Source of the DNA: Pseudomonas sp. S30
GTDB lineage: Bacteria; Pseudomonadota; Gammaproteobacteria; Pseudomonadales; Pseudomonadaceae
DNA: 64,000 nt
NCBI RefSeq assembly: GCF_016518545.1
Contig: NZ_JACVTO010000004.1
Span: 241,296 to 305,295 of the forward strand
Direction: 5' to 3'
Shown here: piece after piece, positions 37,246 through 46,276 of the stretch
How positions within the stretch are numbered: position 1 is the stretch's first letter
How the letters are laid out: every line of letters starts with the position of its first letter
Notes under the pieces: generated by a model
The model's database searches: none
What the model was told of the DNA's origin: nothing
What the model saw: only the letters and a program-made list of their open reading frames with translations
Position numbers and translations under genes: made by a program

Positions 37246-38024
37246 GCCGTGGTCTTGATTGGCTTCGGGCGTTGGCCCAAGGCCGCGAGCTGCCGGGCTA
37301 TCCTGCCTCGGTGAAAGTCATCGACGGCGAATTGGGCGACCGCCCTACGCGCTTCATCGCCGTAGTGCCGGATGCGCAGAATCCCTTTCCACGGGCGCGC
37401 GATGGCGAGGTCGGCCTGCTCGAAGGTTGGGGCCTGGCCAAGGCTGTCGATGAGGCGATCCAGGCTGACCAGGGCGGCACGCCGCGGGTGCTGGTCGCCG
37501 TCGTCGATGTGCCCAGCCAGGCCTATGGCCGCCGCGAAGAAGCACTGGGTATCCATCAAGCGCTGGCCGGCGCGGTGGAGGCCTATGCCCGGGCGCGACT
37601 GGCCGGCCATGCGCTGATCGGGCTGCTGGTGGGCAAGGCCATGTCCGGCGCGTTTCTCGCCCACGGCTATCAGGCTCAGCGGTTGATCGCACTGGATGAT
37701 CAAGGGGTGATGGTGCATGCCATGGGCAAGGCGGCAGCTGCGCGGATCACCCTGCGCAGTGTCGAGGAACTGGAAGCCCTGGCTGCGAAGGTACCGCCCA
37801 TGGCCTACGACATCGCCAGCTATGCCTCGCTTGGCCTGCTCTGGGAGCGGGTCGAGGTGGAGGCAGTCGAGCAGCCGACAGCCGCCGATGTCGGCAAGGT
37901 TCGCGACGTGCTGGTCAGCGCCGTGCAGGACATCGGCAACAGCACCGATCTGCGTGGGCGTCTTGGCGCGCCGAACCGGGCGATGTCAGCGCGGGTCCGG
38001 CAGCTGCTGCGCGAGCAATGGTGA
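37242..38024 (+). CDS. mdcE: Malonate decarboxylase gamma subunit
   Basis: Partner of MdcD in the decarboxylase, 260 residues. Typical segments are ALAQGRELPGYPASVKVIDGELG, LVAVVDVPSQAYGRREEALGIHQALAG and LIGLLVGKAMSGAFLAHGYQAQRL. The ATG at 37242 overlaps the mdcD stop. Four bases separate its stop from the mdcG start. Confidence 0.95.
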   Translation: MSRGLDWLRALAQGRELPGYPASVKVIDGELGDRPTRFIAVVPDAQNPFPRARDGEVGLLEGWGLAKAVDEAIQADQGGTPRVLVAVVDVPSQAYGRREEALGIHQALAGAVEAYARARLAGHALIGLLVGKAMSGAFLAHGYQAQRLIALDDQGVMVHAMGKAAAARITLRSVEELEALAAKVPPMAYDIASYASLGLLWERVEVEAVEQPTAADVGKVRDVLVSAVQDIGNSTDLRGRLGAPNRAMSARVRQLLREQW

Positions 38025-38028
38025 GGCC

Positions 38029-38634
38029 ATGGACGCACACGACCTGCTGTGGGGCATGACCCAGGACCAGTTACCGTTAGACGCGCCCGAGTGGGCGCGG
38101 CGGGTGCTCCTGGCCGCTCGGCCAGTGGTGGTGCGCCGTGCTGTGATCGGTGCAGGGCGAGTAGCGGTCGGCGTGCGTGGTGGCCAGCGCAGCGATCGCC
38201 TGGCGGCTGAAATGCCAGTCGCTTCGATCCAGCGCCGGTGCCGCCCCGAGCAGTTGCGTGGTGGGGGGAGGGCGCAGGTGCCTGCGTTGCAGGCACTGCA
38301 CGCTGTCACACCGCTCATGGACAGCCTCGGCCTGCCCTGGGGGCCGACCGGCGGCGTGGGCTACCAGTTGGCGACCGGTGTCGCGGTTCTGCACCAGGGC
38401 AGCGATCTGGATCTGCTGTTGCGTACACCCGCCGCCTTGAGTCGCGTCGAGGCGAAAGCGCTGCTCCAGGCATTGGGCACAGCCCCTTGCCGCATCGACC
38501 TGCAGCTGGAAACCCCATTCGGCGCCGTCGCGTTGGCCGAGTGGGCCGGCGCCTCCAAGCGGGTACTGCTTAAAAGCCGCCACGGCGCCTGCCTGGTCAG
38601 CAACCCGTGGTCGGCATTGGAACTCTCGGCATGA
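38029..38634 (+). CDS. mdcG: Malonate decarboxylase holo-ACP synthase (phosphoribosyl-dephospho-CoA transferase)
   Basis: Transfers the prosthetic-group precursor made by MdcB to apo-MdcC. The 201-residue protein is of the CitX/MdcG nucleotidyltransferase type, with the metal-binding motif GSDLDLLLRT and LGLPWGPTGGVGYQLATG upstream. I chose the ATG at 38029, preceded by GTGAGG; the same frame runs further upstream only as a shadow of mdcE. Its stop overlaps mdcH by four bases. Confidence 0.93.
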   Translation: MDAHDLLWGMTQDQLPLDAPEWARRVLLAARPVVVRRAVIGAGRVAVGVRGGQRSDRLAAEMPVASIQRRCRPEQLRGGGRAQVPALQALHAVTPLMDSLGLPWGPTGGVGYQLATGVAVLHQGSDLDLLLRTPAALSRVEAKALLQALGTAPCRIDLQLETPFGAVALAEWAGASKRVLLKSRHGACLVSNPWSALELSA

Positions 38635-39557
38635 GCAGCCTGTTCGCCTTTCCCGGCCAAGGCGCGCAGCGGCCTGGCATGCTTCAGCAGTTGCCGGATG
38701 CCGCCATCGTTCGCACCTGCCTGGAGGAAGCCAGCGACGTGCTCCAGCAATCGCTATTGCAGCTCGATACCGCGCAGTCACTGGCCTCCACTCGCGCCGT
38801 GCAGCTGTGTCTGCTGATAGTCGGGGTCGCCCATGCACGATGGTTGCTGGCGCGCAGCCCAGCGCCGGACTACGTTGCCGGCCTGTCGATTGGCGCGTAC
38901 CCGGCGGCCGTCATCGCCGGCGCCTTGAGCTTTGCCGATGCGCTGCGGCTGGTGGCGTTGCGCGGCGAGCTGATGCAACAGGCCTACCCCGAGGGTTACG
39001 GCATGACCGCGATCATCGGTCTGGATCAAGCTACGCTCGAACGCCTGCTCCAGGCCTCGGCGCAGCCGCTGTATCTGGCCAACATCAACGCCGACAATCA
39101 GTTCGTGATCGCCGGCAGTGATGCCGCCATGGCCGCACTTGGCAGCCAGGCACTGGCGTTGGGTGCCGGCGCGTGCAAACGCCTGGCGATGAGCGTGCCC
39201 TCCCACTGCGCGTTGCTCGCTGCACCTGCCGCCGAACTGGCAGCCGCCTTCGTCGACGTACCGCTCAAGCGCCCGCAACTGGGTTACCTGAGCAGCACCA
39301 GCGCTCGCCCACTGCATGACCCCGAAGCCTTGCGCCGCGACCTGGCGCTGAACATGTGCCGTACCGTCGACTGGTACGGCACGCTGTGCAACGCCTACGA
39401 GCGCGGCGTACGCCTGCTGATCGAACTGCCTCCCGGCACAGTGCTCAGCGGACTGGCGCGGCGTGTATTCGACTCCGGTACGGTGATCGCCTGCCAAAGC
39501 GCCCGCGCCGACACCATGGACACCCTGTTGCGGCGGGAGGTGAACACCACACACTGA
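38631..39557 (+). CDS. mdcH: Malonyl-CoA:ACP transacylase MdcH
   Basis: Loads a malonyl group from malonyl-CoA onto the acyl-carrier subunit, priming the decarboxylase cycle. The 308-residue protein is FabD-like: FPGQGAQRPGM at the N-terminus, active-site Ser86 in GLSIGAYPAAV, and the catalytic His in SVPSHCALL. The ATG at 38631 overlaps mdcG (ATGA). Confidence 0.94.
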   Translation: MSSLFAFPGQGAQRPGMLQQLPDAAIVRTCLEEASDVLQQSLLQLDTAQSLASTRAVQLCLLIVGVAHARWLLARSPAPDYVAGLSIGAYPAAVIAGALSFADALRLVALRGELMQQAYPEGYGMTAIIGLDQATLERLLQASAQPLYLANINADNQFVIAGSDAAMAALGSQALALGAGACKRLAMSVPSHCALLAAPAAELAAAFVDVPLKRPQLGYLSSTSARPLHDPEALRRDLALNMCRTVDWYGTLCNAYERGVRLLIELPPGTVLSGLARRVFDSGTVIACQSARADTMDTLLRREVNTTH

Positions 39558-39616
39558 CGGCCCGCATTTCGAAGAACAACAACAAACAACTTCGATTCAA
39601 CGTGAGGAAAACAACA

Positions 39617-40042
39617 ATGATCATCTACGGTGTGGCCTTGCTGGCCATCTGCACGCTTGCCGGTGTCATCCTCGGCGACTTCCTCGGCGTTCTGCTGGGG
39701 GTCAAATCCAACGTTGGCGGGGTTGGCATCGCCATGATCCTGCTGATTTTCGCCCGCCTGTACATGCAGCGTAACGGTGGCATGAGCAAGGAGTGCGAGC
39801 TGGGCGTTGGCTTCTGGGGCGCCCTGTACATCCCCATCGTGGTGGCCATGGCCGCCCAGCAGAATGTCGTCACTGCGTTGCATGGCGGGCCGGTCGCAGT
39901 GTTGGCGGCCATCGGCTCGGTGCTGCTGTGTGGCGCGACCATCGCCCTGATCAGCCGCACTCACCGTGGCGAGCCGCTGGCAGAGGAGGGTGTTGAGCCC
40001 CTTGACCCCCCTGTCGCCGTCGCACCGGCCGGAGCTCGCTGA
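39617..40042 (+). CDS. mdcL: Malonate transporter subunit MdcL (MadL-like)
   Basis: Small integral membrane subunit, 141 residues with about four hydrophobic helices (IIYGVALLAICTLAGVILGDFLG; VGIAMILLIFARLYM; GALYIPIVVAMAA; VAVLAAIGSVLLCGATIALI). With MdcM it forms the two-component malonate uptake carrier. GAGGAAA precedes the ATG at 39617. The frame extends upstream only over the end of mdcH. Confidence 0.93.
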   Translation: MIIYGVALLAICTLAGVILGDFLGVLLGVKSNVGGVGIAMILLIFARLYMQRNGGMSKECELGVGFWGALYIPIVVAMAAQQNVVTALHGGPVAVLAAIGSVLLCGATIALISRTHRGEPLAEEGVEPLDPPVAVAPAGAR

Positions 40043-40043
40043 T

Positions 40044-40805
40044 ATGGAAATCATCCTCAACGCACTCGAACACAACAGCCTGATCACCGCCTTCGCCGTA
40101 GTCGGTGCGGTGATGTGGATCTCGGTGATTCTCTCCAGGCGCCTGACCTTCGGCCGCGTGCACGGCTCGGCGATCGCCATCGTCATTGGCCTGGTGCTGG
40201 CCTGGGTTGGCGGCACCCTGACCGGTGGGCAAAAAGGCCTGGCCGACATGACTCTGTTCTCCGGTATCGGCCTGATGGGCGGCGCCATGTTGCGTGACTT
40301 CGCCATCGTCGCCACTGCCTTCGAAGTGCAGGCCACCGAAGCGCGCAAGGCGGGCATGATCGGCGCCATCGCCTTGTTGCTGGGCACTGTGCTGCCATTC
40401 ATGGTCGGCGCGGTGGTAGCTTGGAGTTTCGGCTACCGCGATGCGGTGAGCATCACCACCATCGGTGCTGGCGCCGTCACCTATATCGTTGGCCCGATCA
40501 CCGGCGCCGCGCTGGGCGCCAGCTCTGACATCATGGCGCTGTCGATCGCTACCGGGCTGATCAAGGCGATTCTGGTGATGGTCTTCACCCCCGTCTCGGC
40601 GCGTTGGCTGGCGCTGGACAATCCACGCTCGGCCATGGTCTTCGGCGGCCTGGCCGGCACCGTCAGCGGCGTTACCGCTGGCCTGGCCGCCACCGACCGC
40701 CGGCTGGTGCCATACGGCGCATTGACCGCCACGTTCCACACCGGCCTGGGTTGTTTGCTGGGGCCCTCGATCCTGTACTTCTGCGTGCGCGGTCTGGTCG
40801 GCTGA
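40044..40805 (+). CDS. mdcM: Malonate transporter subunit MdcM (MadM-like)
   Basis: Larger membrane subunit of the malonate carrier, 253 residues with several long hydrophobic helices, including SLITAFAVVGAVMWISVILSRRL and GAVTYIVGPITGAALGASSDI. It starts one base after the mdcL stop and ends the operon; a GC-rich hairpin follows. Confidence 0.93.
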   Translation: MEIILNALEHNSLITAFAVVGAVMWISVILSRRLTFGRVHGSAIAIVIGLVLAWVGGTLTGGQKGLADMTLFSGIGLMGGAMLRDFAIVATAFEVQATEARKAGMIGAIALLLGTVLPFMVGAVVAWSFGYRDAVSITTIGAGAVTYIVGPITGAALGASSDIMALSIATGLIKAILVMVFTPVSARWLALDNPRSAMVFGGLAGTVSGVTAGLAATDRRLVPYGALTATFHTGLGCLLGPSILYFCVRGLVG

Positions 40806-40819
40806 AACCGCTCGAAGGC

Positions 40820-40850
40820 GAACGCCCCAGCCCCGAATGCCGGGGCGTTC
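40820..40850. terminator. Terminator hairpin between convergent mdcM and mdcR
   Basis: GAACGCCCC pairs with GGGGCGTTC around a 13-base loop. It lies in the 50-base gap between the two convergent stops and can serve both; no long T run. Confidence 0.65.
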
Positions 40851-40855
40851 GTGTC

Positions 40856-41773
40856 TCAACCCTGGCGCTGGCGGCTGTACATGCGGCACTCGGCAACCAG
40901 CGCCAGCAGATTCGGATCGCGCTCGCGGGTTTTCAGGAACACGGCACCGATATGCTGCTGATGACGGTAGCGCGCCTGCAGCGGGATCAGCCGGATACGG
41001 TTTTCGTACACCGCCGAAATCCGCCCCGGCAGCAACGCATAACCCACGCCCGAGCTGACCATGCTCAGCAGGGTGAAGATGTCATTGACCTGCATCGCCA
41101 CATTCGGCTTGAACCCCGCCTGCTGGAAAACCCGCTCGCCATCGCGATGGGTGGCAAAACCCTGGGTCAAGGTGATGAAGGTCGAGTTGGCCAGATCCGC
41201 CAGGTCGACCTCCTGCTCCTGAGCGAACGGCGAATCGTTGGGCACCGCCAGAAAGATATCGTCGGAGAACAACGGCAGTTGCTCGCACGCCGCATCGCAG
41301 GTGCTCTCATCCAGCGACACCAGAATCGCATCCAGTTCGAAGTTCTTCAGCCGGTACATCAAGTCCACGTTCGAGCCCAAGGTCAGGTCGATGTTCAGCT
41401 CGCTGAGGCGCAGCTTCAGGCCCATGACCAGCAACGGTACGGTTTTCACCGTCAGCGAATACAACGCACCGAGCTTGAACCGCTCTGACGAAAACCCCGC
41501 CGCCTCGCGCGTGGCTCGGACCATCTCGGTGGTGTCCTGGATCAGCTTGCGGGCTTTTTCTTCCAGCACATAGGCACTTTCCAGCGGCGTCAGCGTGCGG
41601 CCCTCGTGCTTGAACAGCGGGCAGCGCAAGGCATTTTCAAGCGAGTGGATGGCCCGATGCACGCTGACACTGCTGGTGTCCAGCGCGTTTGCAGCACGGG
41701 CCAGATTACCGCTGTGCATGAAGGCGAGGAATATTTCGAGCTTCTTCAGGGTGAGCTCTTCGTCGATCTGCAT
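40856..41773 (-). CDS. mdcR: LysR-family regulator of the malonate operon
   Basis: A 305-residue LysR regulator. The helix-turn-helix reads LEIFLAFMHSGNLARAANALDTSSVSVHRAIHSLENAL, an unusual serine-rich recognition helix that is typical of MdcR. The effector domain includes ALYSLTVKTVPLLVMGLKLRL. It is convergent with mdcM, as in other pseudomonads, and should activate mdcA in response to malonate. The start at 41773 was chosen because the HTH begins there; the longer frame to 41935 is probably untranslated. Confidence 0.92.
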   Translation of the reverse strand: MQIDEELTLKKLEIFLAFMHSGNLARAANALDTSSVSVHRAIHSLENALRCPLFKHEGRTLTPLESAYVLEEKARKLIQDTTEMVRATREAAGFSSERFKLGALYSLTVKTVPLLVMGLKLRLSELNIDLTLGSNVDLMYRLKNFELDAILVSLDESTCDAACEQLPLFSDDIFLAVPNDSPFAQEQEVDLADLANSTFITLTQGFATHRDGERVFQQAGFKPNVAMQVNDIFTLLSMVSSGVGYALLPGRISAVYENRIRLIPLQARYRHQQHIGAVFLKTRERDPNLLALVAECRMYSRQRQG

Positions 41774-42077
41774 TGTGGGCCTCGGGAGCGGTGGGGCGGA
41801 TTTCAGATGCTGCTTGCGGGTGAGGCGTGGGGCAGGGTCAGGATAGGCGGTTGGGGAGCAATTTTGTACTCGGGTGGTTTCAGGAAGCGCGGCTAGGATT
41901 GACTCCCACATAAGATACATTGCGTAGGTCAGCATCTACGACATGGGTGCTGCAACCCGCAACGGCCCCAAGCAGGCGATGACACTCGAGCAGTGCAATG
42001 CACTCCGGTTGCTTGGCCAAGCCCGGCGTGGCCTATTGTAAAGTGCCATCATCCAAGCCATCTAATGGAGTGTTTGT
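41774..42077. other. Intergenic region between mdcR and the defence genes
   Basis: About 300 bases without a convincing gene. It must contain the mdcR promoter and the promoter of the 5'-nucleotidase gene, whose GGAG site is just before 42078. It marks the change from core metabolic genes to the lower-GC accessory region. A GGGCAGGG motif is at 41830-41837. Confidence 0.5.
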
Positions 42078-43061
42078 ATGCCGTATGAGCTAGAAGGCCG
42101 ATTGGTCATTGGCGTGGCCTCCAGTGCCGTGTTTGATCTCCAAGAATCCGACGCAGTGTTCAAAAGCGAAGGGGAGGAAAAATACCGGAAATTCCAGGAG
42201 GCCAACCTGGCTAACCCTTTACCAAAAGGAATCGCCTATCCTTTCATCAAGCGACTCCTGTCAGTCAATGACCTCTCGCCTGATCCAGCCGACCCTCTGG
42301 TTGAGGTAGTCCTGCTTTCTAAAAATGATCCCGATACGGGTATGCGCGTGATGAAGACCATCGAGCACTACGGCCTTCCCATGACGCGTGCGATTTTCAT
42401 GCAAGGCCAGTCACCCTACGAGTACATCCCGGCATTGAACATTGCACTCTTTCTTTCAGGAGACAAGCAGGACGTGGAGTCAGCTATCAAAGCTGGTCAC
42501 CCTGCAGGGCAGATGCTCGACTCCAAATTCGATGATGATGAGAGCGACCATACACTGCGCATCGCATTCGACTTTGACGGCGTCCTTGCTGGCGACGAGT
42601 CAGAAGCTGTGATGCAGACCGGTGGGCTCGTCAAGTTCCATGACCACGAAGTCAAGAATGTCATGCAGCCGCACAACCCGGGGCCGTTGAAGGAGTTCAT
42701 GGTACGCCTGGCGAAAATCCAGTCAGTCGAGGAGGCGCATAAAAAGCTCAATCCTACGTATAAGAACCGTATTCGTGTGTCAATCGTCACCGCCCGCAAC
42801 GCTCCATCTCACGAGCGCGCCTTGAACACACTGAAAAGTTGGGGCGTTATGGCCAACGATGCCTTTTTCCTAGGAGGTATTGAAAAGGGCAAGGTATTGG
42901 CTGTTCTGAAGCCCCACATTTTCTTCGATGACCAATCCGGCCATCTGAAATCCGCCAGCGCTGTGGTTCCATCGGTTCACATCCCCTTTGGTATCACGAA
43001 TCAGGCTGCTGTCGAACCAGCTCCTGCCGCAGTGCCCGTGCCTGCTGAGGATAATGCGTAG
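42078..43061 (+). CDS. 5'-nucleotidase, cytosolic type (NT5C1-like)
   Basis: Predicted nucleoside-monophosphate phosphatase of 327 residues. The opening LVIGVASSAVFDLQESDAVF and GIAYPFIKRLLSVN match the family of eukaryotic cytosolic 5'-nucleotidase I and its bacterial relatives. The HAD-type catalytic pair is Asp165/Asp167 in IAFDFDGVLAGDESE; further motifs are SIVTARNAPSHERAL and IFFDDQSGHL. It is 20 bases upstream of a DCL/HNH gene and convergent with a Shango system, so a role in nucleotide-based defence is possible but unproven. Confidence 0.85.
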   Translation: MPYELEGRLVIGVASSAVFDLQESDAVFKSEGEEKYRKFQEANLANPLPKGIAYPFIKRLLSVNDLSPDPADPLVEVVLLSKNDPDTGMRVMKTIEHYGLPMTRAIFMQGQSPYEYIPALNIALFLSGDKQDVESAIKAGHPAGQMLDSKFDDDESDHTLRIAFDFDGVLAGDESEAVMQTGGLVKFHDHEVKNVMQPHNPGPLKEFMVRLAKIQSVEEAHKKLNPTYKNRIRVSIVTARNAPSHERALNTLKSWGVMANDAFFLGGIEKGKVLAVLKPHIFFDDQSGHLKSASAVVPSVHIPFGITNQAAVEPAPAAVPVPAEDNA

Positions 43062-43081
43062 ACCATTGAAGGAGTACAAGG

Positions 43082-43720
43082 ATGTATTGGTTAGGCCCGT
43101 TTGAATACCCGTCCAAACAGGCGCTTCTGGATGGCCTGAAGCACTTCATCAGAACCGCGGATGTCGGACGTATCACTCATGATGTAGCGACGCAAAAACT
43201 ACATTTGCTGCTTGCGCTGCATCCAGATGCTGAGCGCAAGATCGGTGTGGGTGTTGATCACTTCTGCGTGGAACGAAACCCGCTGGCGGGCCGAGGCTTA
43301 CACTTAGTTCGCATCGACGGAACGAGAGATACCTTCTCCTACAAGCGCTGCATCACCGGCGTTACTCAATCCCACCATGGGAAGGTGTGTGAAGCGCTAC
43401 GCTTTGCAGTGAGGCCACAGATGGAGGCATTCAGGGCAAGCCTTTCATGGCCCGTCAACTGTGCAATTACCGGCGATGAAATAGCCCATCCGAACGACCT
43501 TCACATCGATCATAAAGTTGCGTTCTGGCGCTTGCTGGCAAACTTCTGTAGCGAGTCTCAGGTTGTTCTGCCCGATCTGGACGTCGTGGGTAACGGAATG
43601 GCCCTCGAATTAGCAGACCCAGAAGTGACCAAGGCTTTCGTGGACTATCACTTTCGCCACGCTCAGTTGCAGCCGACCAGCAGGCAAGCAAATGTTCGCA
43701 AGGGCGGTCGTGTGCAGTGA
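43082..43720 (+). CDS. DCL-family (DUF3223) protein with HNH-like C-terminus
   Basis: A 212-residue protein with two parts. Residues 7-95 match the DCL domain first named from plants: HPDAERKIGVGVDHFCV (47-63) and LVRIDGTRDTFSYKRCI (75-91). The C-terminal part has Cys127 (CAITGDEI) and HIDH at 141-144 with a later ANVRKG, a layout that resembles an HNH nuclease fold. AGGAG precedes the ATG at 43082. It shares a transcript with the 5'-nucleotidase gene. Its biological role is unknown; nucleic-acid binding or cleavage is inferred. Confidence 0.72.
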   Translation: MYWLGPFEYPSKQALLDGLKHFIRTADVGRITHDVATQKLHLLLALHPDAERKIGVGVDHFCVERNPLAGRGLHLVRIDGTRDTFSYKRCITGVTQSHHGKVCEALRFAVRPQMEAFRASLSWPVNCAITGDEIAHPNDLHIDHKVAFWRLLANFCSESQVVLPDLDVVGNGMALELADPEVTKAFVDYHFRHAQLQPTSRQANVRKGGRVQ

Positions 43721-44035
43721 AAATCGGGGGAACTCCGAACACATCGTCTATCAGCCGGAGATGAGTGGCTTGAGGATGCCGAAAAGCCCGACTTTCCTAA
43801 TACCGGACCCCTGGTGGAGAGGTATCTAAGACTCGATTTCAGGGCGGCTGCGGTGCCAGCGAGGTGGGGTACGGTTCTGCGCGCGCGGGGGAGCAGGTGA
43901 CTGCCATTATTACCGCGACCGCTTGCAGAGCTTCGACCAGCGGTATCTGGGGTTAATGTTTGATCACGCTCCGCAAAAACATCATTTAACAAGTGGGCGA
44001 TGTCGAATGTTCATAAACGCCACAAAAACCTTGCG
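43721..44035. other. Intergenic region between DCL gene and sngC
   Basis: 315 bases between two convergent stops. No reading frame with credible coding character, RNA gene or strong terminator was recognised. Confidence 0.5.
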
Positions 44036-46276
44036 CTACACCTCTTCGCCAAGAAGTCGTGCTATTAAAACCGCGGCGTGGAGATCAAGATGGCTTGAGG
44101 CGAATGACTTCATTAGAAGCGAGCGGGGAAGGGCCCAATCCCATTTCTCTCGGATTATGTTTTCGACACTCTCCAAGATGGGCTCTACATCTGAAATATC
44201 CACTTGACCCACCACGCGCAACGCTCGCAACGTATCCTCTTCACTGAATGCAACTTCCAGGAAGAGCCCTGTATTTTCACAGTGAATGCCTACATGCCGG
44301 AGGAGCAAGGCCAGCGCATCGTTGGTGTAGTCCCCTCGCCAGGTCGCCACGTAGCTGACACTGGCGGAGCCGACAATTGCCGTGCTACCCAATCCGAGGG
44401 CACGGAAGTTACTCCGAGCCTCCTGCAGAAGGGCTTGAGCGTGCTTGTCCAGGAAAGGGCAGGGGGTGGTTTCCATCAGCACGCTTCGCATTTCAAGCCT
44501 GACACGATCATCCACCTGCGCACCTAGCCCATCAAACTGAGGGGGCTCGCCGCCCCGCGCCGGCGTGACTACGATCACCTTCGCTTCAAGATCGACATCC
44601 TGAACCTGCCAGCGTTTGCCGCCGAAAATGATGCGTTGCCCCTTGGTCAGAGGTTTGCTGACGGGCAGCGAGCCAAGTAGTTTGCCATCCCGGAGCAAAC
44701 GAAACTCTTCATCGCTCGTGAATGCGGTGTAGAACTCATAATGGTTGATCAAGCGCTCCCCGAGCTCGCCTGGCAGCAGTAGTCCTGAACTGTCCTGGAC
44801 GATCAACTCCTTTTCACCCATCCCTTTGAGCAGAGAAAGAAAATCAGGCTTGGTGACGCTCGCAAAACTGCCGCTTGATACCAGATTTCCCCATAATTGC
44901 GCCGCCGAGGCACCGCCGAGCTGAGCAATCGAAGACAAACACTGCTGCACCAGTGTCGAGGCGTGTAGACCTCCCGACCGAGGCGGTTCAAACCATCCAC
45001 TGATTAGCAAGCGGATCATGGCGACCGTTTGGACTAACCCCTCTCGTAACTGGTCGGAGAGATCTGACTCATCCGTTAAGGGACGCTCTCGGCAGTAAAC
45101 CCTGAGCGTGGCAGGCTCACCCGGTCGACGACCTGAGCGGCCAAGCCGTTGCCTGAGACTCGCCACAGAGGGCGGGCTGCCGATCTGTGCGACCGCCCTG
45201 ATGTTACCGATGTCGATACCCAGCTCAAGTGTAGTAGTGCATATGGCCGAAGCGGGTGGATCTCCCGCTTTCAACGCCCGCTCGGCATCCTGACGCAGTT
45301 CCTTGGACAAGCTACCGTGGTGCGGCCAGAACTCGTTTGGTACCCCATCGTTCTCGCACAGTGAGCGCAGGCGGTCGGCAAACCATTCAACTTCTTGGCG
45401 CCTATTGGGGAAGATCAGGTTGTTCTGCCCCCTCAGCACCTTGTACAAGTGGCCAGCAATTGCCACCTTAGTGCCAGAGGTGTCCTCCTGTTCGGCGTCT
45501 TCACTTGTTGACGCTTTTCCAGGGTGTTCCGCCGCCACCTGCTGCATCGGCTGTTCAATGTAGCCGCGTACCTGCACCTGGAGCTCCTGGCCAGAGGATT
45601 TCGACTCGATGACGGTGATGTCATCGGGGCGAGCGGGCCTCAGGAATTTTCGGGCCAGTGACATCTCACCAAGCGTTGCAGAGAGCCCTACACGAGGCAG
45701 GGCTCTGCCTACAACAATCTCAACCCGCTGCATGAGCGATTGCAGTTGCTTGCCGCGCTCACTGCCAATGAAGGCATGAAGTTCATCGACGACGATGTAG
45801 CGCAGGTTCTGAAAAGCCCTAGGTAAACTCAATCCTCTGTTTACGAAGAGTGCCTCAAGAGACTCCGGTGTGATCAGCAAGATGCCCTCAGGCGATTTCA
45901 GAAACCGTTGTTTCTTGCTTGCAGCCACATCACCGTGCCATGCAACCACGGGCACCTCGAGCCTCTCACATAGCCGGCTAAGTCTATCCCATTGGTCGTT
46001 GATCAGTGCTTTGAGCGGGCTGATATACAGCACTGCGCCGGCGGGCTCACTGTTATTGAGCAGGTTGGTCAGGATAGGTAGGAATGCGGCCTCTGTTTTA
46101 CCTGCCGCGGTGGACGCTGCAATGATTACATCGCGATCAGCGGCCACCAATGCTGGTACCGCCCACTCCTGAGCATCACGTAACGACGTCCACCCCTGTG
46201 ACCAGACCCATTGCTGAACCTCGGGGTGTAGACGTTCAAACGAAAAAGAGTCAGAGCTTGAAGCTGGCGAGCTCAT
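44036..46276 (-). CDS. sngC: Shango defence system helicase SngC (Lhr/BrxHI-like DEAD/DEAH helicase)
   Basis: Superfamily II helicase of 746 residues. Walker A is AASTAAGKT at 53-61, the DEAD-box position reads DELH at 164-167, then SATLGE (motif III) and the C-terminal RecA block QRLGRSGRRPGEPATLRV (motif VI). Its closest look-alike is the Lhr-like helicase BrxHI of type 2 BREX. It is the third gene of a TerB-ATPase-helicase trio, the composition of Shango. The start at 46276 lies inside the end of sngB (overlap 26 bases), with GAGG upstream. Confidence 0.85.
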   Translation of the reverse strand: MSSPASSSDSFSFERLHPEVQQWVWSQGWTSLRDAQEWAVPALVAADRDVIIAASTAAGKTEAAFLPILTNLLNNSEPAGAVLYISPLKALINDQWDRLSRLCERLEVPVVAWHGDVAASKKQRFLKSPEGILLITPESLEALFVNRGLSLPRAFQNLRYIVVDELHAFIGSERGKQLQSLMQRVEIVVGRALPRVGLSATLGEMSLARKFLRPARPDDITVIESKSSGQELQVQVRGYIEQPMQQVAAEHPGKASTSEDAEQEDTSGTKVAIAGHLYKVLRGQNNLIFPNRRQEVEWFADRLRSLCENDGVPNEFWPHHGSLSKELRQDAERALKAGDPPASAICTTTLELGIDIGNIRAVAQIGSPPSVASLRQRLGRSGRRPGEPATLRVYCRERPLTDESDLSDQLREGLVQTVAMIRLLISGWFEPPRSGGLHASTLVQQCLSSIAQLGGASAAQLWGNLVSSGSFASVTKPDFLSLLKGMGEKELIVQDSSGLLLPGELGERLINHYEFYTAFTSDEEFRLLRDGKLLGSLPVSKPLTKGQRIIFGGKRWQVQDVDLEAKVIVVTPARGGEPPQFDGLGAQVDDRVRLEMRSVLMETTPCPFLDKHAQALLQEARSNFRALGLGSTAIVGSASVSYVATWRGDYTNDALALLLRHVGIHCENTGLFLEVAFSEEDTLRALRVVGQVDISDVEPILESVENIIREKWDWALPRSLLMKSFASSHLDLHAAVLIARLLGEEV

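Noticed and set aside
43721..44035. Small minus-strand gene (43663-43992)
   Set aside because: It overlaps the DCL gene end, has no ribosome site, and its Ser/Arg-rich sequence looks non-coding.
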